This document shows, in pieces, positions 48,411 through 58,347 of a stretch of DNA of 64,000 nucleotides. Source of the stretch: Marthasterias glacialis (Eukaryota; Echinodermata; Asteroidea; Forcipulatida; Asteriidae); the NCBI GenBank assembly GCA_911728455.2, contig OU452239.1, positions 703,986 through 767,985 of the forward strand. The letters run 5' to 3'. Made by a program: the position numbers and the translations under genes. Under the pieces are notes generated by a model. The model did no database searches and was not told where the DNA came from. It saw only the letters and a list, made by a program, of their open reading frames with translations. Positions within the stretch are counted from its first letter, which is position 1; the number at the start of each line of letters is the position of its first letter.

Positions 48411-49895
48411 GTCACACCAGCGTTAAGACTTTTATAAGATTTAACATAATTCATCCCAGTCACTTTAATAAACACACAATCCAACCAAGCAATAACGTGG
48501 TGTAATTTTTGAGAAAGTACCTAATACAGGTTTATTGTATTTGTGTCCATACCGGGCTTATTTCGACTCGGTAAATTGGAATAACAAATAGCACCATGAT
48601 GTACAGTGTAAAGGGAAATGGTTCCCAGTACAGTTTGTACCGCTGCCAACTTTATAAAAATTAACGACCAGATTGATGGATGATTATGAGTTACTTTTTG
48701 ATTATTACTACCTAAGCAGAAGAAATTTTACAATGTGATGATTGTGAATTTGTTGGTTGTAACATAGGACGAAATTCTCAAAAGCCTGTTCATTTCACAA
48801 CCACTGCTTTCCGTAAGGAGAACAAAAGTACAATTTTCAATTTGCCTTACACCGATGGCAAATTGAAATTTATATTCATTCCCACGAGACCAAAAGTCCC
48901 ACTTTCTTTTCTCCGTGGTCCTACTAACTTGTCGATTGTTCCTATAAGTGATGCAACAATACAAATCTACCTAGCAAACCCACCAATTTATGATAGTGGG
49001 CTTACCGATTTGCCTTCAGAAATACCTTTTTTGGTTATAAGGGCCACACGTTTTAGAACTGTTTTGAAGTAAACTCACAACGGAACCGTCTAAGACATAC
49101 AATACAGAATTGACAGTTCTTGCTTGGAGCTGTTCGTTCTTTCGTTTGTTTCCCCACCGGATCCGGAGTTTTCAAAATGTTATTTTCTCATCAAAGTCCA
49201 GTTGAACAACCCTGGGGAAAGTTCAGAAGCGGTGTCTAGGCACTCAAAGACAGCCCTAGCTGGATATAACATCCCCCGCACAGACACAGCGGGGAGCGAG
49301 ATGGACTAATGAAATATATCGAGGTCCTTTATAAACAGCGAGGGAGAGTTTATAATCACTCTTATTTGATTGCGAAGGCTTGGTAATGCTACAGATAGAG
49401 ATGGGCATTCATGCATATGGACGAAATGAAATACTCTCAGTACATCACTGTTTTGTAAGGGGTCGGAAAAGTACAAGTTTGCGGATGACTCCGGGCAGAT
49501 GGTAAAGGAATACCAATAACTAAACATAAATATTTATGTCATCTAAAAGCAATTCCCGTTCTTGGGCAACGGATGGGTTAGTAAACAAGGGAAGTAAAAA
49601 CAAAAAATCAAACATAAAAAAACGATATTTTATGTCAAGAATTAAAAGTTTTGGTAAGTACACTACCTGCTAGTGTGTACAATGTCGGTATCGTAATTGC
49701 ATCAATCAGGGGCAATTTTCTTAGAAGTGCTCAGCAGGGAACTTAGTTTTGCATTTAACCTTCCCGGCGGTGTATATACGGAAAATATCCCCTATGGCAA
49801 GCACTGTCCACAAATCTGACACCCAACTTCTTTACCATAATAATATATGCTTAAAAATACAAATCGAGCTCGTTAATATTTTAAACTATGGCACC
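48411..49895. other. No gene seen with confidence
   Basis: Opposed frames at 48728-48964 (-) and 48842-49072 (+) overlap. The - frame includes WDFWSRGNEYKFQFAIG and FVLLTESSGCEMN, faintly like a beta-sandwich module, but without usable splice sites. Confidence 0.3.
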
Positions 49896-49925
49896 ACGTG
49901 AAAAGTGGCGCCCACTTTTCAAGTG
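49896..49925. repeat. Near-perfect 30-bp palindrome
   Basis: CACGTGAAAAGTGGCGCCCA then CTTTTCAAGTG: the halves are complementary except at one position. Could be a protein-binding palindrome or a small foldback. Confidence 0.55.
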
Positions 49926-50084
49926 ACAGTCAGTGCACGTGCCACACCGGTCAGACTTACTGATCCTTCAGACATACGAAGTTCTCCACACGTTCTTATG
50001 GCATAATTGTTTGTCGTATGTTATTATTAATTTCTGGTAATGAAACCAAGTGCCTCAAAAGCGAACTTAATCACTGTACCTCGG

Positions 50085-50335
50085 AAGCCTGAGTAAACCT
50101 GTAGATAAGGATGCTTGCTATCTGAACCAAAAACACTGGGTAAGCCTCTACTCTTTAACGATAAGTGTTCTGGCTTTTCTACGTGCACTGCCCATCCTAG
50201 TAGTACACGGGACCTACTGCTTAACGTCCCATCCGAAAGACAAAGCAACTATGGTAAAGTGTCTTGCTCAAGGACACAAGTGGCGTGACTTGCCAGGCCC
50301 GGATTCGAACCCACAGTCTGTAAACTACATCATGT
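50085..50335 (-). mobile_element. SINE related to family B
   Basis: It contains CACGGGACCTACTGCTTAAC, GTCCCATCCGAAAGACAAAG, AAGTGTCTTGCTCAAGGACA and CGGATTCGAACCCACAGTCT (complement of box B), then breaks off before box A. Same - strand orientation as the other copies. Confidence 0.62.
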
Positions 50336-51278
50336 ATGAAACCAATTGGAACTCGGTTGCTGTTTGCTTTAATCGAAGTAAATGTGTTTCCAAAAACAAG
50401 GGATTTGTACTTGAACCAATTTAGTGTGCGAATATGCAGGATTGTAAGATATTAAAAGAAAAGTGAGAATTTTCAATTTAAAACTCACTGATTATAAATA
50501 AAGTTAACACCAGTAACAATCTTACGGAAAAATCCGTCGAAATGCTTGTATTGTGAAAAATATGAACCACTTAGTAATCCATAAATGGGCGTCCAGGATG
50601 AGTGTCATATCTCGTTGATGTAGCCTCGGTCATTTGAAGTAGGTTCGTTTCTATCGTGTACATGTTCGTATTATTTAGACATCGATATTCTAAAACGGAT
50701 GCTGTTCGCTCTAATGTATCTAGGCTAGCGGGGAAAATTGTGATAAGCCTGCAGTCAATGCGTGACTGCAGGATTCGATCGATCGTGATAGCCAAAGGTG
50801 ATTGCGGTTAAGATAGGATCAAGTATTGGAAGCATTTAAATCTAAGTCGTTCATGGTTAATGCATTTCAGTCTGGTAAGCTGGAATCTGGTCCTTTCTCG
50901 TCAATTATTACTGACGCAAAGTACTGTTTCTTCAAAATCATATGGTCAAAAAGCTTTCAATTTCATATTCGTCAAGCTGACTCTGTTTTAATTTGCATAG
51001 GACCTTTAAAGACTCCCTTGTATCAATCTACATTTTTCTTGTGATCTTTGTTGATACCTTGTTGATAGTACGTCTTTGTAAGCGAGTCCTGACACTGCTT
51101 TAAATTGTGTCTAATTGTGTCTAATAGTTATAAACCCTACTTGGCAAGCATCCTACGTCATATAGACATGGCAGACGTTCCAGATAGAGTAACAGCTTAG
51201 TGTGTAATGATTCATTCCGTGGAAACTACGAAAACGTTTATAGTACCAGTATACATGCCAAGTTATAGAAACGTGGTC
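50336..51278. other. No coding exon seen upstream of the precursor gene
   Basis: The promoter and 5' noncoding exon of the secreted precursor might lie in or beyond this stretch. No obvious TATA-plus-donor combination could be assigned. Confidence 0.35.
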
Positions 51279-51334
51279 GACTTATTTTCTTTTCTTCTTG
51301 AATTATTTAATATTGACAGGCGCATATTTACACA
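51279..51334 (+). other. Splice acceptor and 5' UTR just upstream of the precursor ATG
   Basis: A pyrimidine-rich run (about 51281-51299) is followed by an A-rich stretch and ACAG at 51316-51319. This reads as a 3' splice site whose exon starts at 51320, leaving 15 bases of 5' UTR before the ATG. It implies that the promoter and at least one noncoding exon lie farther upstream; I could not place them. Confidence 0.45.
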
Positions 51335-54334
51335 ATGGCAAGCTCCACACTACTGGTTCTTCTCTCCGTCACCACGCTATTTGTAGCCGTACTAGGAACT
51401 GAATTCAACGATGACGAGACGGAGCTCCTGTATCAGCTTTACAATGATGAGTTGCAGAAAAGAGACGGAGGACCTTTAATGAATTACCTCTTGCAGAAAA
51501 GAGGCAGAGGAGGCTCTACACGAAGTAAGTACAGAGGTCTTCTTACACATGATCCTGAAAAAACATCCATCATTCTTGGCAATTTGTCTGGCCCGGGCTA
51601 AACTGTTGGGCCTACTGGCTCAGCTGGGCCGAATGTCGTGGTTTTGCTTACCTCAGATGGCAGCGCTTAGGGGCTTAACAGGCGCCGTTAGAGCAGAATT
51701 CCTGCGGTAAGCCAGAACCGCGAAATTGTGCCCTGGTAAACGAGTTCCAACCTCTTCTATAATTATGATGAATGTGTTAATTCCATCTAGTGGGTATTTA
51801 GGAGAGACTATGTTAAATCGGGTGTGTTCAGTCGACTCTCATATTCATAAGAAACCAACGACTGATAATTGAAAGTGTGAAAACTATTAAGGCAAAAAGT
51901 GTCAACACGCTAATACACCTCCTGGAGGATCGTGTGGGTCCGACCACGTTTTCCGCCTTCCTTTTTTTTTTTTTTTTTTTTTTTTTGGAAGTCGCCAGAC
52001 AACAAGGCCAGTAAGCCACTCGAGGTTTGGCTACAAATCAACTGGTTTTTTTTCCAGGGGCCGTTGCCACATACTCCTGGGGCTGAAACAGGGTAACCCC
52101 CTTTACAGTCCGTAAGGCTTGGGTATCATCCATCAGAAGCCTGGCTGGTAGAGCAGAAGGCTCTGCCTCCCCAGCTTTTACGGAGCAATTATTGTTAAGT
52201 GCCTTGCTCAAGGACCCAAGTGTCATGACCGGGACTCGAACCCACACTCCAATGACTCAGTCACCAGAGCTTGAGTCCAACGCACTAACCACTCGGCCAC
52301 GACACGCCATTTCTAAAGACTTTCCCTGTGGAGCCAAAGTGAAACAAAGAAAACCTTGCTGGGTAGCTTTGTTTTAGTGTGTAAAAGACCCCAGTAAATC
52401 GAAGTCTTCACCTTTCATCTCAGATTGTTCGGACATGTTTAGACGTCTTTTTCCCGTTAAGTAGGCAGAACCAAATCGAAGACATCCCATGACTGCCAAG
52501 CCACTCAAATCCCTTTCGTAAATTTCCTCGAAATTACCAGAGACGAGCTCAAAACATTATTAGATCCGCATTCCTGTACAGAACTCTTGTACGACCTACT
52601 GCGCCACTAATGAAAAATAACATTCGAAACGAAGCACGTAAATCCATAATTTAAAACATTGAAAACATAGGATACGGGCGTTCATAGCTTGAACAAAACA
52701 AACACCGAGGAAATGACAGTCCGACAATTTGATTGTCACTAACAGCCATTGAAATTAGGCATCAGTCAACCAGACCTAAATCAAAATCTCTGATATTGTG
52801 AAACCTTCACTCAAAAAACTCAACCGAAGTAGGTCTATGTAATTCCCGCCACTGTCCCCATCTCATTCCAATTAAAAGCGATTCCCATGGTACCAAGTCT
52901 AATTGAATCTCCTCGCGGATGGGTATTTGTGTAAATACCATATGCATTCACTAGGGGCTGGGCAATTCGTGACAAAGCACAGGGATTCACAGTTAGCCTA
53001 AAAGTGAGAAAAAGCTTCTCAGACTCTCTAAAGTTATAGAGGCAGATGATAATATACATGCTACATCAGTAAATATATTAACCCAGTTGATGATGTATAA
53101 CAAAAACATTGAATGTACATTAGGAATACAATCTCAATTATTCGAATGATACTTTCACACGGAACATTTTGTTGACGTTTTATGGGTATGAAGGTAGTGC
53201 ATGCAAAACTATTCGTTGATTTCCTTTGAGAGTGAAAAAATATGGTTACACGATAAAATCACAATAATCAATTTTGTAGTCCAGACTGTTTCATATGGAA
53301 GTTAGGACGGTGAACCAGAAGAAAATGTTTGCAAAAAGAAAAGAAAGAGAAGGAGATAAGAAATGTGTCAATAAATGCGCAATAAAGTTTACATTTAAAA
53401 AAAGGTGGGGTGTTAAATATCTATCAGACAGGATGCAGACCTGCTTTAGTGGAATTCAATATTACTAAAATATTGGAAAAGATAGTGCATGTCTGCTGGT
53501 GCCAATGTAGTTGTTGGTTTTGTCACAGCTCGAACTGTGATGTTATTGTTGGGTGTCGTTCACTTCGATTACTGAGTCATTGGATTGGGCACTACAATCC
53601 CAGGCAGGACACTCATTTATCCATTTGAATATTTTTTTCCTCACCCAGGCATGAAAGGGCGTGTCCGAATCGATGGCTACGGTTGCGGCTATGGCTGGGT
53701 TGCTGAAAAGGCCTATTCTCCAACGTTGCCGCTGCTGCCAGCAGCCATAGCCGTAGGCGAAGTCACTTGATTTGGATGCAGCCTAAGGTGTATGTGCTGT
53801 TTACTCCTAATAGCTGAGATGGTTTCAGGAATACCTAGGCGTTTTGTTACTTTATTTAAAGCCCCAGCTCTACATTTGTAAAGTGTCTGTAAATGTTTCA
53901 ATTCTTTGCACAAATCAAGATGTATGCAATACAACCAATCTGTGAAAAATTCAGCTCATTTCTTTGTTTCATTCTCTAGAAAACGCATTCAGCATTTCTG
54001 TACACATTCGTAGGCAGAGTGTTGGTCTCAAATAGGTACGATAATTAATTAGTGATCTAATTTCATTTAATATTCAAAAACGATGTAACGTAAGTATTTG
54101 AACATTTTAGTTTTTCTTTCTTACTAATGTTGAGCTGGGGCCTTAACGCAATTTACTTGTATTTTCTCTTGCTGTAAATGTAAGAGTAAACTTGCATTTT
54201 GACAGCTTTCACAAATGCAAATTAATATTTTTTTTTCCCTTTCAGAATGCTCTTTAAACGGTAGGGATTGCACATGTGACTTCAGATATGGACCGAGCAA
54301 CGAAAAGAGATACATCAAGTGTATGAAGGCATAA
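51335..54334 (+). CDS. Two-exon secreted neuropeptide-like / cysteine-rich peptide precursor
   Basis: Coding exon 1 is 51335-51524 and coding exon 2 is 54246-54334. The intron starts GTAAGT at 51525 and ends in a pyrimidine-rich tract plus CAG at 54245. The phase-1 join keeps the frame and gives 92 residues ending in TAA. The ATG has A at -3 and G at +4. Residues 1-21 form a classic signal peptide (hydrophobic core about 5-20, likely cut after VLG). An acidic spacer (22-41) ends at KR (42-43), a short peptide DGGPLMNYLLQ (44-54) ends at KR (55-56), and the rest begins GRGGSTRK. The C-terminal part has cysteines at 65, 72, 74 and 89 (C-x6-C-x-C-x14-C) and a further KR at 84-85. This is the layout of a secretory-pathway prohormone cut by furin/PC-type proteases. 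The family is not recognised; a peptide hormone, neuropeptide or secreted defence peptide are all possible. No C-terminal amidation glycine follows the cysteine peptide. Confidence 0.72.
51961..51986. repeat. Poly-T tract in the precursor intron
   Basis: T run of about 25 bases, 75 bp before the intronic SINE copy. Confidence 0.8.
52035..52308 (-). mobile_element. SINE family B copy in the precursor intron
   Basis: - strand, from about 52306: GTCGTGGCCGAGTGGTTAGT (box A), GGACTCAAGCTC loop, GTGTGGGTTCGAGTCCCGG (box B), then the complement of AAGTGCCTTGCTCAAGGACC and a body ending near 52035. It is one of the better preserved heads and is antisense to the host gene. Confidence 0.72.
53657..53780. 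mobile_element. Foldback element GTCCGAATCGATGGCTACGG in the precursor intron
   Basis: The left arm GTCCGAATCGATGGCTACGG then TTGCGGCTATGGCTG pairs imperfectly with the complement of CAGCCATAGCCGTAGGCGAA then GTCACTTGATTTGGAT. About 124 bp, noncoding. The last 40 bases of the window (GGCTTTGGCTGTGGCTCTTGG) may start a related element. Confidence 0.6.
53855..54146. mobile_element. MITE with TTTAAAGCCCCAGCTC ends (copy 2), in the precursor intron
   Basis: TTTAAAGCCCCAGCTCTACAT at 53855 and ATGTTGAGCTGGGGCCTTAA ending at 54146 are the inverted ends. Internal TTCTTTGCACAAATCAAG and CGCATTCAGCATTTCTG match copy 1 at 25277-25643. It stops exactly 99 bp before the exon 2 boundary, so it may supply sequence near the branch-point region. 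Confidence 0.8.
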
Positions 54335-54355
54335 ACAAGGACACCGTTATTTTGG
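54246..54355 (+). CDS. Second coding exon of the secreted precursor, with start of 3' UTR
   Basis: This exon adds residues 64 (split codon) to 92 and the stop at 54332-54334, and carries all four cysteines. It is preceded by a T/C-rich tract and CAG. The signal peptide and both upstream KR sites lie on exon 1, so the intron separates the leader/spacer part from the cysteine-rich peptide, a common exon arrangement in secreted peptide genes. A GTAAGG donor at 54356 lies 22 bases after the stop, so part of the 3' UTR may be spliced. A junction that close to the stop would not normally be expected to trigger nonsense-mediated decay. Confidence 0.68.
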
Positions 54356-54734
54356 GTAAGGCTGACTGGCTAATTAGGTCTTACAACATAATGTAAAAAT
54401 TGCGGGGCCTTTCGAACAATGATTGTTTAGATAAGTTCCCAGTTGATGACGTCACACAGTGCAAAGTCGGCCATTTTTGCGGGCAAATGTGTCAATTTTT
54501 GAGCGCACAACTATGGTCTATGAACCACTTGGCTGTGTAGACAACTTGCCGCAGGTCATAGCCCAAACTCGGCAAAGATGGCGTCTTCCGGGAACTATCT
54601 AAATCCTTGTGCACCTTTTGGAAACCGCGAGTGTACCTTTCCAAGGTACAGACAGTAACCGCAGGATGCAATTTTGACTGGGTTTGGGCTATTAGCTGAA
54701 ACCAATGGTTCCGATTTCTTGAAGGGGTAACATG

Positions 54735-54985
54735 CGTTTGTTACATCCCATCTTGACTACTGTAACACCTTCTTGTTTGGTTTTCCGACTTCTCAAGATG
54801 TCCACCTTCAAAGAATTCAGAATTTGGCAGCTCCACTGTTTTGCCGGGTCAGCTGTAGGAAACGAGGCGCCCGCTTCCCCGCATCCACTGCACTAGCTCC
54901 CGGCAACTTAAAGCATTAGCAACAATATTCGTCTTCTCATTTTACTTAACAGATAATGTTCATGCACCTACATAATTTCAGACTT
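54735..54985 (+). pseudogene. Decayed non-LTR (L2/CR1-type) reverse transcriptase fragment
   Basis: From 54740 the frame reads VTSHLDYCNTFLFGFP and then LQRIQNLAAPLFCRVSCRKR. This is the end of the reverse transcriptase domain of L2/CR1-type LINEs, whose hallmark is 'SRLDYCNsLLyGLP...LQRIQNtAARLV'. A frameshift follows, within the part that normally continues as LHWLPV, and the conserved 'APxYI' stretch at about 54962-54980 is also broken. The decayed tail may extend to about 55440. The element lies just after exon 2 of the secreted precursor, in the same orientation, and cannot encode a working enzyme. Confidence 0.72.
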
Positions 54986-55650
54986 TAGTTTCTTCAAAAA
55001 AATTCCAACGTCTTCCTTCAATTTACGGTTGTCATAGAATTCTCGGTTTCAACTTACGTCAACGTACTTATGCCCCAAAATTGTAAGGTGCCGAGAAAAA
55101 TAATGGAATGGAGCTCTATCTATTCTAAGAACGTAAAATACGCATGGGCGCCATTTCAGGAAAATAATGTTCTGTTTCTCATTGAAAATGATAGCAATGG
55201 TCATTGTCTGCATCGATCTGCACTGATCTCTTGTATCAAAAAAATTACTTGCTGAAATTGAGTCCATTGGGAATTCATATTTCAACCGTCTTTCGACGCT
55301 CTTAAAATCTTTGCCTATGTCCACATTGCTTTAGCTGTACCCGCACCAATCTCCCTCTCCGATTCCTTAAAGCTACCAGTATCTCTAATGACCCATTCAT
55401 TTATTTTTCGTAAAGACTGCTGTGAAACAGCGTTAGGCCTATATTAAAACGGTTTTTGTTAAATAACTAAGCCAAAAGTTTACTTGACTTTGTTGAGCGA
55501 AATATCTCTGCGACTGAATTTATAATGTCTTTTAAAACGGTTGAAAAACAAAAGTCAGGATCTCAACAACTTGGATGGCACTTCCAGGACTTTGTACAAT
55601 AGCAAGCCTATTTTTACTACAACTTTAATCCATTTTTCATCTCTTTTCAG

Positions 55651-55825
55651 GAGGCAGGAGATTTTGACGAACAACAATTACGACATCAAACTACCTTTAC
55701 CTCTGGCAATGGAGAAACAAGTTCATCCTAAAATAGAGCTTATTGCTTTAGACAAATTGATTTCAGAAATCTCTCCCTGTATTAGTTTGTGATTAAATCT
55801 AATGGTTTTTATAAAATTTATTATT
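55651..55825 (+). other. Possible 3' untranslated terminal exon of the precursor gene
   Basis: A strong acceptor (pyrimidine-rich 55630-55648, AG at 55649-55650) and an ATTAAA polyadenylation-type hexamer at 55792-55797 bracket this stretch. It could pair with the donor at 54356 to form a noncoding last exon. The end is arbitrary. Alternatively, transcription stops sooner and this is intergenic chance. Confidence 0.25.
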
Positions 55826-56482
55826 CACAAAGAAGACTTTATTAACTTATTTATGATACATTTTGAGCCACGTGTTTGAAATAATTATTTTTAATACGAA
55901 TTATGTGGAGGTGGAGGGAAAGAGTAGAAGGTGTAGAAATGTAATCGAGTTGTCTTCGAATTGTTATTTGTTGTTTAAACCACACTGGACCAACAAAACA
56001 AAACGGATGTGTTATACCTACGAGCGTAGTTGGCATCCGCTATGGGTCAAATAATTATGCAACCTTATCTTCACCTCCCTGTAGTCTGTCAACTTACCAA
56101 ATTAATACCCGAAAGATTCAAAGTCAATGGTAATTTGCGAAGAACCAGTGTGCCTTCACTGCGTTGCAAGGCGCCATATTGCGTTTTGTTACTTCGCTGA
56201 AGTGGTTGACGGTTAAGCCATTGAATTAAGTTTTCATTTTCAGTCTCTTAGTACAGTGAACTGTGACCTTCTTGTACACAAATATGTAAATCTGTATTTT
56301 CAAAATCTTGCTGTGGATTTCATCACTCACTGCAGGTGAAAGCTTCTTGTAGTGTTATCTTTCACTTCTAGTTATTTCTTGGACCCGACGCAATCAGATA
56401 ATATTTAACATAATGTGCTGACACTTGAGAAAGTGAGTAAGAACCTTTATAAGGGCTGTTGATGCTACGTCTAAACTCTCAA

Positions 56483-56626
56483 AAGGAGACACTGAAGACG
56501 CTAGGTGGCAGCAGACTGTGGGAAAATCCATTGATCTCGGGAATGTGCGCAGGCTCAGAATACCCCGCACTGTGGAAATTTACCCGGTATCTCTGGTGCC
56601 ACACAGATTACTCTCGAAGTCCCCCA
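56483..56626. mobile_element. MITE of the GGGAGACTTTTGAG family (copy 2)
   Basis: GGAGACACTGAAGACGCTAG then GTGGCAGCAGACT at the left matches TCTGCTGCCACCTAGCG in copy 1 (47559-47703) in reverse complement. The right end CTCTCGAAGTCCCCCA corresponds to the complement of TGGGAGACTTTTGAG with changes. About 144 bp, degraded. Confidence 0.6.
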
Positions 56627-56721
56627 TTAACTTTCTTGCACCGAATCGTTAATTGATAACATAGTATAAAACTATCGTGTAACATTCTATACTTTTAAGT
56701 GAGCGAGGGGAGAATATTAAG

Positions 56722-56818
56722 CTGTGGGTCTTTTCGAAACCAAATATCCGGTGAGTGCTCCAACTTCACTGTCACCTCGAAACCTAAAACCGTAGCCGTG
56801 ATTTCGAGAAGACCCATG
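56722..56818. repeat. Small foldback (GTGGGTCTTTTCGAAA)
   Basis: GTGGGTCTTTTCGAAA at 56724-56739 pairs with the complement of TTTCGAGAAGACCCAT at 56803-56818 with two or three mismatches. Possibly the core of an eroded element. Confidence 0.5.
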
Positions 56819-57521
56819 GTCACGATGATCTCACTTTTGAAAGAGTCCCGGGATATCAATGTAGGTAATTGTAGTATCTATTTCGCAGAATTGTTGTTTA
56901 GAATCAAAGCCATGTACAACTGTTCAATATTAATACTGTATTTTTCTATTTTATTCATTTTTGCTTTTGTTTTTGAGATATTATTTTTTTAAATACATTT
57001 GTTCAACTAATTGTTCATTTATTTAAACCAAAAATGGGGGTAAAAAGTTCTCAGTAACCTATTTTGTCCATTTAAAAACCTCTAGCTAAATCAAGTAACC
57101 GTAGCATTTTCTATGATTTCAGCGGAGTTTCTAACCTCTCATATCCAACAATGTTCATTTTAATGCACAGTCGTAACTGGCAAGCTAAATGCCTTGTAGA
57201 GGGCGCTATTCACCGGTTGTAGTGTCGATTTTTACCTCCTGTTGTAACAATGGCTCATAACTAACAGACAGTGGTGTAGCCATAACTGCAGCATGATTTG
57301 TTGAGGGTGACAAAATAATTTAGTTTATTTCAAGCCATGGGATGGAAAACAATGTACGATACGGAGGACTAGCTGTATAGCTGTTGTTTTAGAAGACAAG
57401 AAAGAAATAATAGTTCTAGCATCGGAAACTAGTTTAAACGCAGTATCTCTTTCTACTGTATCCTATTTTCTTCTCTAAAGTGCAACATATTTGAATTAGT
57501 TTGTATTATTTCTGTCCAGCG
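56819..57521. other. No gene seen
   Basis: AT-rich. GTAGAGGGCGCTATTCAC at 57196-57213 and CAGTGGTGTAGCC at 57270-57282 are fragments reminiscent of dispersed repeats. Confidence 0.45.
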
Positions 57522-57675
57522 TAAGACCCCCTGCATACGTCGCCATTGCTAAGGCCAATCAATGGTAGCGCCCAAGCATGTACGCACCAAGCACACAGCT
57601 TTTAACCAATAAGGGCATTTTCTCCAGAGGGGGCGCTGTTGTATCTCCTGACGTCATATGCAAGGGGTCTATTAC
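57522..57675. mobile_element. MITE with (TA)AGACCCC ends
   Basis: AGACCCCCTGCATACGTCG at 57524 is matched in reverse complement by GACGTCATATGCAAGGGGTCT, which leads into ATTA ending at 57675. The right terminus read inward is TAATAGACCCC, sharing AATAGACC with the elements at 14693-15198. It contains CAGAGGGGGCGCTG. Noncoding. Confidence 0.65.
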
Positions 57676-58044
57676 GGTAAAGTAATTTAGTATGAATAAT
57701 ACGTCCTCAGAGTTGCTGATTGTTTGATCAATAAAAACGAGATATTCCTAGCCGGTCTATACCTTATTACTTGTATTCGGTGTCGTTCTATACAATAAGT
57801 TATAAAGTTTGGATAGCCATGTAAAGCCATGTATTTGATCATTTAGAACGGAGTAAAATTATACATTTTCCCCATCTAGTAAGTCATTTCGCCAAAAACA
57901 ATTATTTTGAAAAAAATTACAATATCCTCCTTTTTTAATCAGTTGCATTTTTTTTTTAAGACGGGAAAATATTTTTTCTGAATAAAATGATTTTAATAAG
58001 TAAGAAATCAAAAAGAAAATTATAGGATTTGCCCCCACCCCATG

Positions 58045-58347
58045 TCATTTTTTTTTTAATGTTGCAATAGGTGCTAAATGTAATATCGAAAGTGGAAAGA
58101 ATGTCCTCAATTTTAGGAGTAAATTGCAAAATTGCTCAAGGTCAGTACTCAAATTGGAGAATGTTGAGTCATCATTCAATGGTGTTTGCATCCTTACGGT
58201 CATTACTACATCGAGGATAAGGAATAGTTGGTCTTTTGGTATAGTATAAGACTTACATAAGATCAGCAATTCAGAGATCCCCTCCACATTCAGAACACGT
58301 CCCACAGGACTACCCCATCCCCAGGATTTCCCATTCCCACCCCACAT
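58045..58347 (-). CDS. Orphan 100-codon open frame, unknown
   Basis: The - strand is open for 100 codons. After a glycine/tryptophan-rich start it encodes an amphipathic, leucine-rich stretch with segments such as SYTIPKDQLFLILDVVM and STDLEQFCNLLLKLRTFF, suggestive of helices. No signal peptide or known motif is seen, and it ends in KKK from an A-rich run. It could be a fragment of a mobile-element protein, a lone exon, or chance. Confidence 0.18.
   Translation of the reverse strand: MWGGNGKSWGWGSPVGRVLNVEGISELLILCKSYTIPKDQLFLILDVVMTVRMQTPLNDDSTFSNLSTDLEQFCNLLLKLRTFFPLSILHLAPIATLKKK

Noticed and set aside
48728..49072. Opposed frames, one faintly like a beta-sandwich module (NEYKFQFAIG...)
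   Set aside because: Similarity too vague; both strands are open, and no splice boundaries fit.
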